Positions 1 through 9,133 are shown, counted from the first letter of the stretch. The stretch is DNA of 64,000 nt from Trueperella pecoris (GCF_014926385.1 NZ_CP053291.1:1798001-1862000), one strand, 5' to 3'. Translations and numbers: made by a program. Notes: a model not told the origin generated them from the sequence alone.

Positions 1-31
1 ACGGGCACGGGCACACCCTGCCCGCCCATGT

Positions 32-1072
32 CTAGGGCACGACGGCGATCTTCACACCCACCCGGTCGTGCAGAGCCTGGTACGCATCCTCGACCCGCGA
101 AAGCGGGAAGCTGTGCGTGACGATTTCCTCCGCGTTGATCTTCCCGGCCTCGAGCAGCCTGATCGCGCGCTTGACGTCCCGCCGCCGCGCGTTCGAACCG
201 CCCGTGACCTGCAGTTCTTTGTAGTGGATGAGGTTGGGCTCCATCTGCGACGTCGATCCCTTGGGGAAGCCGGCGAAGTAGCTGACTCGCCCGCCGTCAC
301 GCGCGAGGACGAGCGCATCTTGTGCAAGTTCTTCTGCTCCGATGCAGACGATGACGACGTCGGCACCCGCACCCTCGGTCGCCTGCGCCACCCGGTCGGC
401 CAGTTCGTCCGGCCCGACGCCGATCGCCCCGAGTCGGTCGGCGACTTTGCGTCGCTCTTCACCCCGGTTGGAGACGAACACGTGGCGGGCCCCGCTCGCG
501 AGCGCCAGCTGGGCGTGAATCAGCCCGATGGGCCCCGCGCCGAGAATCGCGACGGTCTCGCCGGTCTCGACGCGGAACTGGTCGAGCCCGTTGAGGCAGC
601 AGGAGATCGGCTCGGCGAGGCAGAGGGCGCGTGGGTCAAGCTCGGAGTCGGTCATGAAGAGGTTGCCGCGGCGAAGGGCGCGTTCGGGAACGATCATGTA
701 TTCCTGCAGGCCGCCGTCGATGCCGTACCCGAAGAGTTCGAGGTTGAGGCAGAGGTGCTCGCGGTCGTCCAGGCAGTTTCGGCAGTATCCGCAGGATACG
801 ACGATGGAAACGGTTGCCTGTCTACCCACTTTGAGACCCGGGACGATCGCCTCCGCGCCTTCACCGAGTTCCTCGATTCGGCCGGCAATCTCGTGTCCTG
901 GCACGACGCCGGGGCGCACGCCCGCCGTCTTGGCGCCGGTGTAGAGGCGGTAGTCGGTGCCGCACATGGTGTTGGCTTCGATACGGAGAAGGACTTCTCC
1001 GGGGCCTGGTGTGGGGCGCGGTTTGTCGACTAACCGAAGATCGTGGGGTGCGTGAAGTTGCGCTGCAAGCAT
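32..1072 (-). CDS. Zinc-dependent polyol/alcohol dehydrogenase (MDR family)
   Basis: NAD(P)-dependent oxidoreductase of the medium-chain family, probably oxidising a sugar alcohol to a ketose. The 346-residue protein has catalytic zinc ligands Cys37 and His60-Glu61, a structural zinc set Cys94, 97, 100 and 108, and a Rossmann loop GAGPIG near residue 178. I chose ATG 1072 because AAGGA lies seven bases upstream and MDR proteins start just before this point. An in-frame ATG at 1153 overlaps the dhaKL stop (ATGA) but would add 27 residues read through a perfect hairpin. It is the last gene of the minus-strand carbohydrate operon. The substrate cannot be read from the sequence; sorbitol/L-threonine dehydrogenase-like members are its nearest relatives. 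Confidence 0.85.
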   Translation of the reverse strand: MLAAQLHAPHDLRLVDKPRPTPGPGEVLLRIEANTMCGTDYRLYTGAKTAGVRPGVVPGHEIAGRIEELGEGAEAIVPGLKVGRQATVSIVVSCGYCRNCLDDREHLCLNLELFGYGIDGGLQEYMIVPERALRRGNLFMTDSELDPRALCLAEPISCCLNGLDQFRVETGETVAILGAGPIGLIHAQLALASGARHVFVSNRGEERRKVADRLGAIGVGPDELADRVAQATEGAGADVVIVCIGAEELAQDALVLARDGGRVSYFAGFPKGSTSQMEPNLIHYKELQVTGGSNARRRDVKRAIRLLEAGKINAEEIVTHSFPLSRVEDAYQALHDRVGVKIAVVP

Positions 1073-1094
1073 GTCGATATCCTTAAGGTGGGTG

Positions 1095-1132
1095 GGGCAG
1101 GATATGGCTTCTAGGCTAGCCATATCCTGCCC
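1095..1132. repeat. Perfect 15-bp inverted repeat between dhaKL and the dehydrogenase gene
   Basis: The arms GGGCAGGATATGGCT (1095-1109) and its exact complement (1118-1132) flank an 8-base loop. On the minus strand the hairpin sits 18 bases after the dhaKL stop and 22 bases before the dehydrogenase ATG. No T-run follows it, so it looks more like an mRNA-processing or stability element than a terminator. Confidence 0.85.
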
Positions 1133-1149
1133 GTCTGTCCGTGTGAAGG

Positions 1150-2862
1150 TCATACGAGGAAGTCGGGGACGACCCTCATGAGCATGGCGAAGGAGGTTGC
1201 GCCTGGGTCGGGCGTTCCGATGGACTTTTCACCATGGGTGCGGGCGCGCCCCTTGGTCGCTGCGAAGTCGGCGGTTCCCGCCGCGGCTTGTTCGGCGGCG
1301 CGTGCTGCGCTTTCCCACGCTTCGGCGAGCGTCCCGTCGGCCTTTTCGAGGGTGTCGGCGAAGGCTTCGGAGGCGTCAACGATGGTCTTGTCGCCCACCT
1401 TTGCCCCGCCCATGGTCACGAAGAAGCGAGCGCCCTCGATGACAGCGCGGCGGATGTCGTCGGTGTCGGCGCCGTCGTCGTCCGATAGCCCGGCGCCCAC
1501 TTTCGCGAGCGCCCCGCCCCAGAGGGCCCCTGCTGTACCGCCGGCGCCTTCGGACCATGCGGCGCCTGCCCGGGCGAGCAACGTGCGCACGCCCGCGCTC
1601 GCCTCGACGGCTTCGCGGGCGGCTTTCGCGGCCGCCGTCGTGCCGAGGACCATGCCTTGGCCGTGGTCGCCGTCTCCGGCCACCGAGTCCATCCTGCCGA
1701 GCTCGTGTTCGACCTCGCGCGCCTTCGTCTCGAACGCTTGCAGAACCGCCGCGACGGCCTTGGCCAGCTTGGCCGAGGCCGGGTCACCTTGCGCGATTGT
1801 TTCTTCGGCGTCTTCGACGACGACGCGGCGCTCGCCCTGGCCTGCCGAGGCAGTGCCAATGCGGTAGGCCGGGGTGTCAGCGGGTGCGAGCCAGCATTCT
1901 TCGAGTTCATCGTCGAGGAACATGAGCGAGAGCGAGATGCCGGCCATGTCCAGCGAGGTGACCTGCTCGTCGACCACCGGGCCGACGATGCTCAAGCCGC
2001 GTTCCTCAAGGATGCGCTTGACCGCGCCGTAGAAGACGAACATCTCCTCGTACTTGGTGGCGCCCAGGCCGTTGACGAGGACGGCGACTCGGCCCTCGTA
2101 GGGGCGCTCGCCCTCGCCGCGGGCGGGCTCTTCTTCGAGGAGCTTGTCGATGATCATCTGTGCGATCTCATCCGAGCTCATCATCTCGTGCTCCGAGATG
2201 CCCGGCTCGCCGTGGATGCCTAGGCCGAGGCCGAAGGTTCCGGGGTCAACAGTAAACAGTGGCTCCTTGGCTCCCGGGAACGTGCAGCCGGTGAAGGCGA
2301 CGCCGAGGGTGCGCGTGCGGTCATTGGCGCGCGTTGCCACGTCCATGACGTCGTCGATATTCTTGCCGGCGGCCGCAGCAGCCCCTGCCGCCTTAACCAC
2401 TAGTAGATCACCTGCGATGCCGCGCCGATCGAGATGATTTTCTGCGGTGTTCGAGGCAATGTCATCGGAGATGGTGAAGATGCGCACGTCATGCCCTTCA
2501 GCGCGTAGCTGCTCGGCCGCGTTCCCAAAGTGCAGGACGTCGCCGGCATAGTTGCCGAACATGATGATGGTTCCGCCGCCGTTGTCCGCCGATCGGCAGA
2601 CCGACGTCGCTTGGGAGGCTGATGGCGAAGAGAAGATGTTGCCGCATACTGCGCCGTGCGCCATGCCGGTGCCAACCCAGCCGGCGAAGGCCGGGTAGTG
2701 GCCTGAACCGCCACCGACCACGATCGACACCTCGCCCTGCGGTGATGTTCCAGCACGGACGACACCTCCATGAACCGGTTGGACGTACGTCGAGTAGGCG
2801 GCGGCAAAGCCTGCCACTGCCTCAGCCGGGAATTTCTCAGGATCATTCACTAAAAACGTCAT
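1150..2862 (-). CDS. Fused DhaK-DhaL dihydroxyacetone-type kinase
   Basis: ATP-dependent kinase for dihydroxyacetone or a related ketose such as erythrulose. In this 570-residue protein the DhaK domain (about 1-330) has GGGSGH at 50-55 and the substrate-binding His217 in GIHGEPG. The DhaL nucleotide domain (about 365-570) has the Mg-binding DGDHG at 397-401. Both halves are on one chain, so ATP rather than a PTS phosphoryl donor is expected. The ATG overlaps the araD stop (ATGA), and GAAAGGA precedes it. The gene shares an operon with ribulokinase, AraD and AraM. Mycobacterial tetritol pathways use kinases of this type for L- or D-erythrulose, so the substrate is open. Confidence 0.88.
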   Translation of the reverse strand: MTFLVNDPEKFPAEAVAGFAAAYSTYVQPVHGGVVRAGTSPQGEVSIVVGGGSGHYPAFAGWVGTGMAHGAVCGNIFSSPSASQATSVCRSADNGGGTIIMFGNYAGDVLHFGNAAEQLRAEGHDVRIFTISDDIASNTAENHLDRRGIAGDLLVVKAAGAAAAAGKNIDDVMDVATRANDRTRTLGVAFTGCTFPGAKEPLFTVDPGTFGLGLGIHGEPGISEHEMMSSDEIAQMIIDKLLEEEPARGEGERPYEGRVAVLVNGLGATKYEEMFVFYGAVKRILEERGLSIVGPVVDEQVTSLDMAGISLSLMFLDDELEECWLAPADTPAYRIGTASAGQGERRVVVEDAEETIAQGDPASAKLAKAVAAVLQAFETKAREVEHELGRMDSVAGDGDHGQGMVLGTTAAAKAAREAVEASAGVRTLLARAGAAWSEGAGGTAGALWGGALAKVGAGLSDDDGADTDDIRRAVIEGARFFVTMGGAKVGDKTIVDASEAFADTLEKADGTLAEAWESAARAAEQAAAGTADFAATKGRARTHGEKSIGTPDPGATSFAMLMRVVPDFLV

Positions 2863-3608
2863 TGTTTTCCTTTCTCAATCCTTAGCCGCTGAGCTCCACA
2901 GCGGTTGTCATTTCTTTGGCCGTAGACGTTCTGGTAGCGGTCGAAGAGGTGGTCCACCGCCTCCTGCGCGATCGGCTGCGGGTGGCCGAGCCCCTGCGCT
3001 AGCGCGACAGTCTTGGCTACTTCTTCGACCATGACCGCAGCCTTGACTGCGGCGGTGGCGTCTTTGCCAACGGTGAATGGGCCGTGGTTGGCCATGAGTA
3101 CGGCCGGCGAGCGCGCGCCCTCCAGCGTCGCCACGATGCCCGCCCCGATTGAATCGTCGCCGATGATGGCGAAGGGCCCCACGGGGACTTCGCCGCCGAA
3201 CTCGTCAGCCATCATCGTCAGAACGCACGGGATGGGCTGGTGGTTGGCTGCGAAGGCGGTCGCGTAGGGCGAATGCGTATGCACCACTCCCCCGACCTGG
3301 GGCATGTGGCGATAGACGTAGGCGTGGGCTGCGGTGTCCGACGACGCCGTCAGATCGGCCGGCGTCCCGTCCTCGATTTTCTTTCCGTCGAGCGTGCACA
3401 CGACCATGTTGTCGGCCGTCAGCTCGCTGTAGCGCACGCCGGAAGGTTTGATAACGAAGAGGTCAGCGCCAGGCACGCGTGCCGAGACGTTACCCGCCGT
3501 CCACACCACCAGGCCGTTTGCGGGCAACTCGGCGTGAAGGTCGCACACTTGACGCCGAGTTGCCGCAACGGTTTCCTGCACGTGGGCAGGAAGCTCTGTC
3601 AGTCGCAC
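2859..3608 (-). CDS. araD: L-ribulose-5-phosphate 4-epimerase (class II aldolase family)
   Basis: Zinc enzyme expected to convert L-ribulose 5-phosphate to D-xylulose 5-phosphate, feeding the pentose-phosphate pathway. The 249 residues include the metal ligands His110 and His112 (HTHSPYATAF) and His175 (ANHGPF), plus the phosphate-binding GN at 39-40 and TASSD at 88-91. It starts at GTG immediately after the ribulokinase TAA (zero spacing), with GGGGAG inside the end of that gene as ribosome site. The carboxyl end runs about 17 residues past the usual YGQ ending, into the overlap with dhaKL. Class II aldolase paralogs such as fuculose-phosphate aldolase look similar, but pairing with a ribulokinase favours AraD. 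Confidence 0.87.
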   Translation of the reverse strand: MRLTELPAHVQETVAATRRQVCDLHAELPANGLVVWTAGNVSARVPGADLFVIKPSGVRYSELTADNMVVCTLDGKKIEDGTPADLTASSDTAAHAYVYRHMPQVGGVVHTHSPYATAFAANHQPIPCVLTMMADEFGGEVPVGPFAIIGDDSIGAGIVATLEGARSPAVLMANHGPFTVGKDATAAVKAAVMVEEVAKTVALAQGLGHPQPIAQEAVDHLFDRYQNVYGQRNDNRCGAQRLRIEKGKQ

Positions 3609-5273
3609 TTACTTCTCCCCAAAAGAGCGAGCACGAATATCCTTCAGGCGGTGCATGAGGAGGTTCTCGCCGCGGCCGAAGAAGTCATGAAGCTCGCGGT
3701 AGATGCCGTAAAGCTCCTCGTACTTGGCCGAGGCTTCCTCATTGGGGACGTACTTGTGTTCGGTCACGTGGGACATGGCCTTGGCGGCGGCGTAGACGTC
3801 GTCGTAGACCCCGGCGGCCACAGCCGCGAAAATGGCCGAACCGAGAGCTCCGGTCTGCTCGGCTTCGGAGATGGAGACCGGGCGGCCGGTGATGTCCGCC
3901 AGCATCTGCATGAAGTGGTGATTCTTCAGCAGGCCGCCGGCGCCGACGATCTCGGTCACGGGCACGCCGTGCTCTTCGAAATTGTCGATGATGACGCGGA
4001 TGCCGAAGATCGTGCCTTCCATGAGTGCCCGGTAGATGTCCTCGGGGCGGGTCTGGAGGCTGAGGCCGATGATCGCACCGGAGAGGCGGGCGTCGGAGAG
4101 GATGGATCGGTTGCCGTTGAGCCAATCGAGGGCAACAAGGCCGTGCTCGCCGATTTCCATCTCAAAAGCCTTGTTCATCATGTAGTCCAGGACGGAGATG
4201 CCCTCCTCACGGGCCGCCTGCTCATAGCGCTCGGGCACGCCGTTGTCCTCATACCAGGCGAAGACGTCGCCAACGGCCGTCTGGCCGCCCTCGATGCCCC
4301 ACAGGCCGGCGACGGCGCCGCCGAGAACATTTCCGAAGACGCCGGGCACAGGCTTGTATTCCTCGTTGTTGAGGATGTAGCAGCCGGAGGTGCCGATGAT
4401 GGCGGTGAGCTGGCCGGGCTTAACGGCGTTGGCGCCGGCCACGACGACATGGGCGTCAATGTTACCAGCCGCCACTGCGATGCCCTCGGGCAGGCCGGTC
4501 AGCTTGGATGCCTCGGCGGACAAAGTGCCCACCTTTTCGCCCAACTGCTTGATGGGGGCGTTCATCTTCTCCTCGAAGACGCCGCCGAATCCCTCCGCGA
4601 GGCCCTCGCAGAAGTCGCGGGTGGGGTACTTGCCGTCGGTGAGCATGCGCTTGTAGCCCGAGTCGGAGGCCGAGAAGCTCAGCTCACCCGTCAGCTTCCA
4701 AGTGACCCAGTCGAGCAGATCAATGACGACGTCGGCGGCCGCATACACCTCTGGCGCCTTCTCGAAGGTCTCGAGAATCTTGGGGAAGAGCATCTCGGAG
4801 GAGAGGATGCCGCCGTAGCGCTCAAGCCACTCCTCGCCGCGCTCCTTGGCCAGCGCTATGATCCGATCGGCCTGATCCTGGGCTCCGTGGTGCTTCCACA
4901 GCTTGACGTAAGCGTGGGGATTGGAGGAAAACTCTTCCTTCTCACACAGCGGGGTGCCCTCGGCATCCGTGACGAACACGGTTGCGGAGGTGGCGTCGAT
5001 CCCGACGCCGACGATGTCGGCCGGGCTCACGCCGGCGTCCTTGATGGCCTCCGGAACGGCCTGGCCCAGTACGGCCATGTAATCCTGCGGGTTCTGCAGG
5101 GCGAACTCGGGTGGCAGCTTCTGGCCGTCACCGGCGTCGAGGGTACGATCCATGACCGCGTACTTATACGGCGTCACTGCCGTTCCGACCTGGACTCCAT
5201 CGGAGGCCCGCACGACGACCGCGCGGCCCGATAGCGTTCCAAAGTCAACACCAACAAGATACTTTTCCGTCAT
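3609..5273 (-). CDS. araB: Ribulokinase (FGGY family)
   Basis: ATP-dependent kinase of L-ribulose; family members also accept D-ribulose, ribitol and L-arabitol. The 554-residue protein opens with the nucleotide-binding GVDFGTLSGRAVV, has GNIDAHV mid-protein and the C-terminal FGGY segment GAGGLLKNHHFMQMLADI. Start ATG 5273 has AAAGGAG at a good distance; an upstream in-frame ATG gives an unrelated N-terminus. It lies between araM (40 bases upstream) and araD (directly abutting). No AraA isomerase is present in the window, so its ketose must come from a transported ketulose, from polyol oxidation or from elsewhere. Confidence 0.9.
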   Translation of the reverse strand: MTEKYLVGVDFGTLSGRAVVVRASDGVQVGTAVTPYKYAVMDRTLDAGDGQKLPPEFALQNPQDYMAVLGQAVPEAIKDAGVSPADIVGVGIDATSATVFVTDAEGTPLCEKEEFSSNPHAYVKLWKHHGAQDQADRIIALAKERGEEWLERYGGILSSEMLFPKILETFEKAPEVYAAADVVIDLLDWVTWKLTGELSFSASDSGYKRMLTDGKYPTRDFCEGLAEGFGGVFEEKMNAPIKQLGEKVGTLSAEASKLTGLPEGIAVAAGNIDAHVVVAGANAVKPGQLTAIIGTSGCYILNNEEYKPVPGVFGNVLGGAVAGLWGIEGGQTAVGDVFAWYEDNGVPERYEQAAREEGISVLDYMMNKAFEMEIGEHGLVALDWLNGNRSILSDARLSGAIIGLSLQTRPEDIYRALMEGTIFGIRVIIDNFEEHGVPVTEIVGAGGLLKNHHFMQMLADITGRPVSISEAEQTGALGSAIFAAVAAGVYDDVYAAAKAMSHVTEHKYVPNEEASAKYEELYGIYRELHDFFGRGENLLMHRLKDIRARSFGEK

Positions 5274-5313
5274 TTTCAACGCTCCTTTGCGTCTAGTGGA
5301 ATGAGATGCGAAA

Positions 5314-6681
5314 TTATTCGGCGTCGGGGTGGCGGTGGCGTCCCCAGAAGCCCTCTTCGGAGAACAGCTTGTCGATGACGACGTCGAACAGGCCAAGATC
5401 CTTGAGGATGTCCAACACGGTGTAACGCGGGCGGATCATCTGCGCCTTGACGTGGGTCTCGCGGAAGCGGTCCCAATCAATCTTGAGCATCTCGGGATGG
5501 TAGGGCGCACCGGCCGTCTTCAGCATGTCCCAAGCCTGCTGGGCGGAGATGTTCTGCTCCTCGCAACGCGCCTTGATGACCGGCCACTTTTCCTTAAGAA
5601 GGTCGACGCGGGCGCGCAACTCGTCTTCCGCAAGAAGCTTGCCCACCGAATGCTTGACCGCTTCCTCGGCGATCGTGGGGATGAGGAGCGCGCGAACCTC
5701 GGCCTCGGTCTCCTCTGCGCTCTTCTGGGCGGCAACCGCACGGTCGGCGTCGAAATCCTCCTCGGTCAGCTTGAGGAATTCCTCCCAGATGGCCAGCGAG
5801 GCCACCGTGCCCACGCCCACCTTGTTGCCGTGGCTCAGCGGCGGCTCCCAGTCCAGGCCGTGGCCCTCCATCTCCCACACGTGGGAGAACTGGTGGCCGG
5901 CCCCCGACGCCGGGCGAGAGGACTGATGCGCCTGCATGGCAAGGCCGGACATGAGCTGGCCCTCGCCGAGCTTGGCGATCGCGTCGTGGTCGCATTCGCG
6001 AACGGCCTGCGGATCTCCCAGGGATTCCATAAGCGGCCCCTGCACCAGGCTCCACACGTATTCGTCAATCGGCTCAATGCCAAGTTCCTCCGACAGAATC
6101 CAGTCTGCGCCGGCGGGAATCTTCTCAATGAGGTCGCCATACCCGGTGGCCGTCAGACGGTAGGGGGCCTTCATCATCGTCTCAATGTCCATCACCAGGC
6201 CCGCCGGAGCCGGGCAGTTGCGCGTGATCTTGAAGCCATCCTTGGAGATGGAGGCGCCAAACGAGCAGAAGCCGTCAACGGAGGCGGCCGTACACACGTT
6301 GATGTACTCGCGCCCGAGCTCCCCCGAGGCGAGCTTGGCGATGTCATTGAGCGTTCCGCCGCCGATCGACAGGACGATCGTGTTCTCGTAGGGGCGCATA
6401 ATCTCGCGCAGCTTGATCACGTTGTCATAGCCCGCATACAGCGTGGGCTTGCCCGGGAAAATGTAGGGCTCGTCGGCGAACTCAACCCCGGCGTTACGCA
6501 GCGATTCAACGACAGTGTCCCCGACGGCGTCGTAAGTGTTCTCGTCCGCAACCACGAGGACCTTCTGGCCCGGGTACAGGCGAGCGAAAAGCGGGCCAGC
6601 TTCCTTGTTCACATCATCGCCGAAGATGATGTCCTTGGTTTCAGTGGCGGTCTGCAGTGCCTTTTCAATCAGCTCTGACAT
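5314..6681 (-). CDS. araM: AraM/EgsA-type sn-glycerol-1-phosphate dehydrogenase family protein
   Basis: Metal- and NAD(P)-dependent dehydrogenase of the iron-alcohol/glycerol-1-phosphate dehydrogenase superfamily. In Bacillus subtilis, AraM interconverts sn-glycerol 1-phosphate and dihydroxyacetone phosphate and is encoded in the arabinose operon. The 455 residues show the nucleotide loop SIGGGTLNDIAK, the Asp of TAASVDGFCSFGAS and the metal histidines in RPASGAGHQFSHVWEMEGH and LSHGN. Start ATG 6681 has AAAGGG upstream and lies 17 bases inside the end of the deoR gene. Because it sits between kinase genes, it may oxidise a pentitol phosphate rather than glycerol phosphate; that is inference. 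Confidence 0.82.
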   Translation of the reverse strand: MSELIEKALQTATETKDIIFGDDVNKEAGPLFARLYPGQKVLVVADENTYDAVGDTVVESLRNAGVEFADEPYIFPGKPTLYAGYDNVIKLREIMRPYENTIVLSIGGGTLNDIAKLASGELGREYINVCTAASVDGFCSFGASISKDGFKITRNCPAPAGLVMDIETMMKAPYRLTATGYGDLIEKIPAGADWILSEELGIEPIDEYVWSLVQGPLMESLGDPQAVRECDHDAIAKLGEGQLMSGLAMQAHQSSRPASGAGHQFSHVWEMEGHGLDWEPPLSHGNKVGVGTVASLAIWEEFLKLTEEDFDADRAVAAQKSAEETEAEVRALLIPTIAEEAVKHSVGKLLAEDELRARVDLLKEKWPVIKARCEEQNISAQQAWDMLKTAGAPYHPEMLKIDWDRFRETHVKAQMIRPRYTVLDILKDLGLFDVVIDKLFSEEGFWGRHRHPDAE

Positions 6682-7468
6682 GGTTTTGCCCTTTCTCTGG
6701 ACTGACAACTATCACGTTGGTTTGGGAACTAAATTCGTTGAATACTTGGTCAGAAATGGAATCGTCGATGACGAGATGTGCGAAGTCCGAAATGTCACCC
6801 ATCCGGTGGAGAGCGATGCGATCAATCTTCGACATCGTCGCCACCAAGATCGGCACATCCACATGGCTGATAAGCTCCCGCTTAAACGCCGCCACCTCAC
6901 CAAAGGGGTGATATATCGCCCCCGCTTTGATCGAGGCAGCCCCGATCAGCGCCGTCTCAAAGGCAAGTTCACGTACTTGACTGATGGCGCCAGCCCCAAA
7001 AGTGGCATCGAGCTGGCGCACGAGGTGCCCACCGATCAAAGTCAACGACTGGTACTCGCCCTCGGCGATCCTGCGCGCCGCGGGCATCGAGTTCGTAATG
7101 AACGCCTTGGCTGCGGGCTCGTCGATGTGATCGATGGCGGCATATCCCGTCGTCGAATCGTCGAAGAACACCGTGGCCGCCTGGGACACGAGCTGAGCCG
7201 CCACCCGAGCCACCGCTACCTTCCTCTCCCACTCCTGACCAAGGCGGAAGGAAAAGGGCGCCTCCGAAATGGAGGAGACCAAGAGGGACACATGCCCCCG
7301 GCGTCTGGTAGTAATCTGACGGGATTCAAGGACGGCCAAGTCACGATACAGCGTCATGAGGGAGACGCCGCATTGCTCAGCCAACTCCTCCACATGCAAA
7401 GAACCGCGCTCAATAATGAGTCCGATAATATTCGTTTGTCGTTCTGCTGGTGAAAGCTTGGCCGTCAC
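6665..7468 (-). CDS. DeoR-family transcriptional regulator
   Basis: DNA-binding repressor of sugar catabolism, 267 residues. The N-terminal winged helix-turn-helix (about 6-60, with VEELAEQCGVSLMTLYRDLAVLE) is followed by the DeoR C-terminal sensor domain, which carries DDSTTG near residue 103 and is expected to bind a phosphorylated sugar. It begins at GTG with GGAGG six bases upstream. The gene is inside the operon, so it is probably autoregulated. The arginine-rich wing (TTRRRGHVSLL) is typical. The inducer is unknown; the neighbouring kinases make a ketose or polyol phosphate likely. Confidence 0.85.
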   Translation of the reverse strand: MTAKLSPAERQTNIIGLIIERGSLHVEELAEQCGVSLMTLYRDLAVLESRQITTRRRGHVSLLVSSISEAPFSFRLGQEWERKVAVARVAAQLVSQAATVFFDDSTTGYAAIDHIDEPAAKAFITNSMPAARRIAEGEYQSLTLIGGHLVRQLDATFGAGAISQVRELAFETALIGAASIKAGAIYHPFGEVAAFKRELISHVDVPILVATMSKIDRIALHRMGDISDFAHLVIDDSISDQVFNEFSSQTNVIVVSPEKGQNHVRAD

Positions 7469-7506
7469 GTGAATCCTCCAAATAATCCAGGGTTTATACC
7501 CCTACG

Positions 7507-9093
7507 TTACTTGCGCAGATCGTTGACGTAATCAACCACAGTGTGGATATGGTCCTGGTTAATCGCGTACTGCTCGATGTACTTGTCCGCGAAGAACTTG
7601 TACTCCTCGTGGCGCTTCATATTCGGTTCGATGCGTTCGCGCTCGTGAACCATGGCGTCGGCCGCCTCCTGCACAGAGTCGTACAGGCCCGCCCCCGCCG
7701 CGGCCAAGATGCACGAGCCGAGCGTGACGGCGTCGCCAACCTCAGTCAGCGTAATCGGGACACCGGTGACGTCAGCATGCATCTGGATCCAATCGCGAGA
7801 CTTGGTTGCCCCGCCACAAGCCACAAATTCCTCGACCTCAAAACCGGCCTCGCGTAGCTTACGCATCGACGCCTCAACGCCGTAGCAGACCGCCTCCTGA
7901 ATCGCCTTATAAACGTGCTCACGGGTGTGCGAGAGCGACAGGCCGGTGAACACGCCACGTGCCTTCGCGTCCGACCACGGGGTGCGGTTGCCCTGGAAGT
8001 ACTCGTTGATGATGAGGCCGTCGCAGCCCACCGGGATATCCTTCGAGCGCGTGTTCATCACGTCGTAAGCGCCGATGCCGATTTCATTGGCGGCTTTTTC
8101 GATGTCCTGGCAGAACTGGTCCTTAAACCACTTGAGCACCGAGCCCGACGACGTCAGCGACGCCTCGACCGTGTACTGTCCAGGCACGACGCCATCCGTA
8201 TAACCACCGAAGAAGCCCGGTCCCGAAACCGGGTCCTTTGCCTGACCCGACATGACGTGTGAGGAGCCCGTCACGAGCGACATCTTGCCCGGCTTGAGCA
8301 CGTTGAGGCCGATCTGGCCGTGCCAAGCGTCGCCGCCGCCCTGGGCGACCGGGGTGCCCGGGATCAGGCCGAGTTCTTCGGCCGCACGCTTGGTCAGGCC
8401 GCCGAGGTGGACGCCGAGGTCAACGACGCGCTCGGGGAGCTTGTCGAAGACGTCGCCCGCGCCCGCCTCCTCGTAGAGGTCCACGGGCCAGCCGCCGTTG
8501 TCACGGTCATAGTAGGCGCGGTGCGCTGCCGTGTTAATGTTTTGCGTCCACTGGCCGGTGAGCTGGTAGGTCAACCAATCCGGGGCGTCGAGGAGCTTGT
8601 AGGCCTTCTTGTAGATATCGGGCTCGTTCTCGCGCAGCCAGGCGGCCTTGAAGGGGTACCACTCGGCCGTTGGAGGGAGGGTACCGCCGCCCGTGTAGCG
8701 AGTGACCGGCGAGGTGGAATCCTTGACGCGGCCGGCCTGCTCGGTGGCTCGCACGTCCATCCACATGATGGCGTTGCGCAGGGCCTCGCCGTTCTCGTTC
8801 ATCGGCACCACGGTCATGGTGGTGGCGTCGTAAGAAATGCCGGCGATCTCGGGCGGCTCGATGCCGGCGCGTGCCATCACCCGGCGCGTCGAGGCCACGA
8901 GAGCCTGCCACCAATCGGTGGGGCTCTGCTCGGCCCAGCCCGGATGCGGGTGGGTGGTCGGGTACGGGGTGGCGGCGAAGGCCACCGGCGATCCGACGCG
9001 ATCAAAGATGCCCACTCGGCACGATTCGGTGCCGAAATCGATACCCATCAGGTAGGGGCCAAGCGTGTAATGATTAACTGCTGCGGTAGACAT
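7507..9093 (-). CDS. FGGY-family carbohydrate kinase, substrate unassigned
   Basis: Second FGGY kinase of the operon, 528 residues. It has the N-terminal nucleotide-binding segment GIDFGTESCRVGIFD, GGGDAWHGQIG mid-protein and the C-terminal ACGGATKSRDWIQMHADV typical of the FGGY-C domain. It is clearly distinct from the AraB-type kinase at 3609-5273 and looks closer to xylulose/erythritol-type members. A strong site AAGGAAGAGG precedes ATG 9093. Only 38 bases separate its stop from the DeoR gene. Candidate substrates are D-xylulose, erythritol, ribitol or D-ribulose; I cannot choose between them. Confidence 0.82.
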   Translation of the reverse strand: MSTAAVNHYTLGPYLMGIDFGTESCRVGIFDRVGSPVAFAATPYPTTHPHPGWAEQSPTDWWQALVASTRRVMARAGIEPPEIAGISYDATTMTVVPMNENGEALRNAIMWMDVRATEQAGRVKDSTSPVTRYTGGGTLPPTAEWYPFKAAWLRENEPDIYKKAYKLLDAPDWLTYQLTGQWTQNINTAAHRAYYDRDNGGWPVDLYEEAGAGDVFDKLPERVVDLGVHLGGLTKRAAEELGLIPGTPVAQGGGDAWHGQIGLNVLKPGKMSLVTGSSHVMSGQAKDPVSGPGFFGGYTDGVVPGQYTVEASLTSSGSVLKWFKDQFCQDIEKAANEIGIGAYDVMNTRSKDIPVGCDGLIINEYFQGNRTPWSDAKARGVFTGLSLSHTREHVYKAIQEAVCYGVEASMRKLREAGFEVEEFVACGGATKSRDWIQMHADVTGVPITLTEVGDAVTLGSCILAAAGAGLYDSVQEAADAMVHERERIEPNMKRHEEYKFFADKYIEQYAINQDHIHTVVDYVNDLRK

Positions 9094-9133
9094 ATCCTCT
9101 TCCTTGAGTTTGTTGAACCAGTCGGTAAAGTTT

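Noticed and set aside
3240-5234. 664-residue plus-strand reading
   Set aside because: Antisense to araD and araB; third-position GC creates long open antisense frames. No ribosome site or domain.
5329-6678. 449-residue plus-strand reading
   Set aside because: Antisense to araM, with low-complexity composition.
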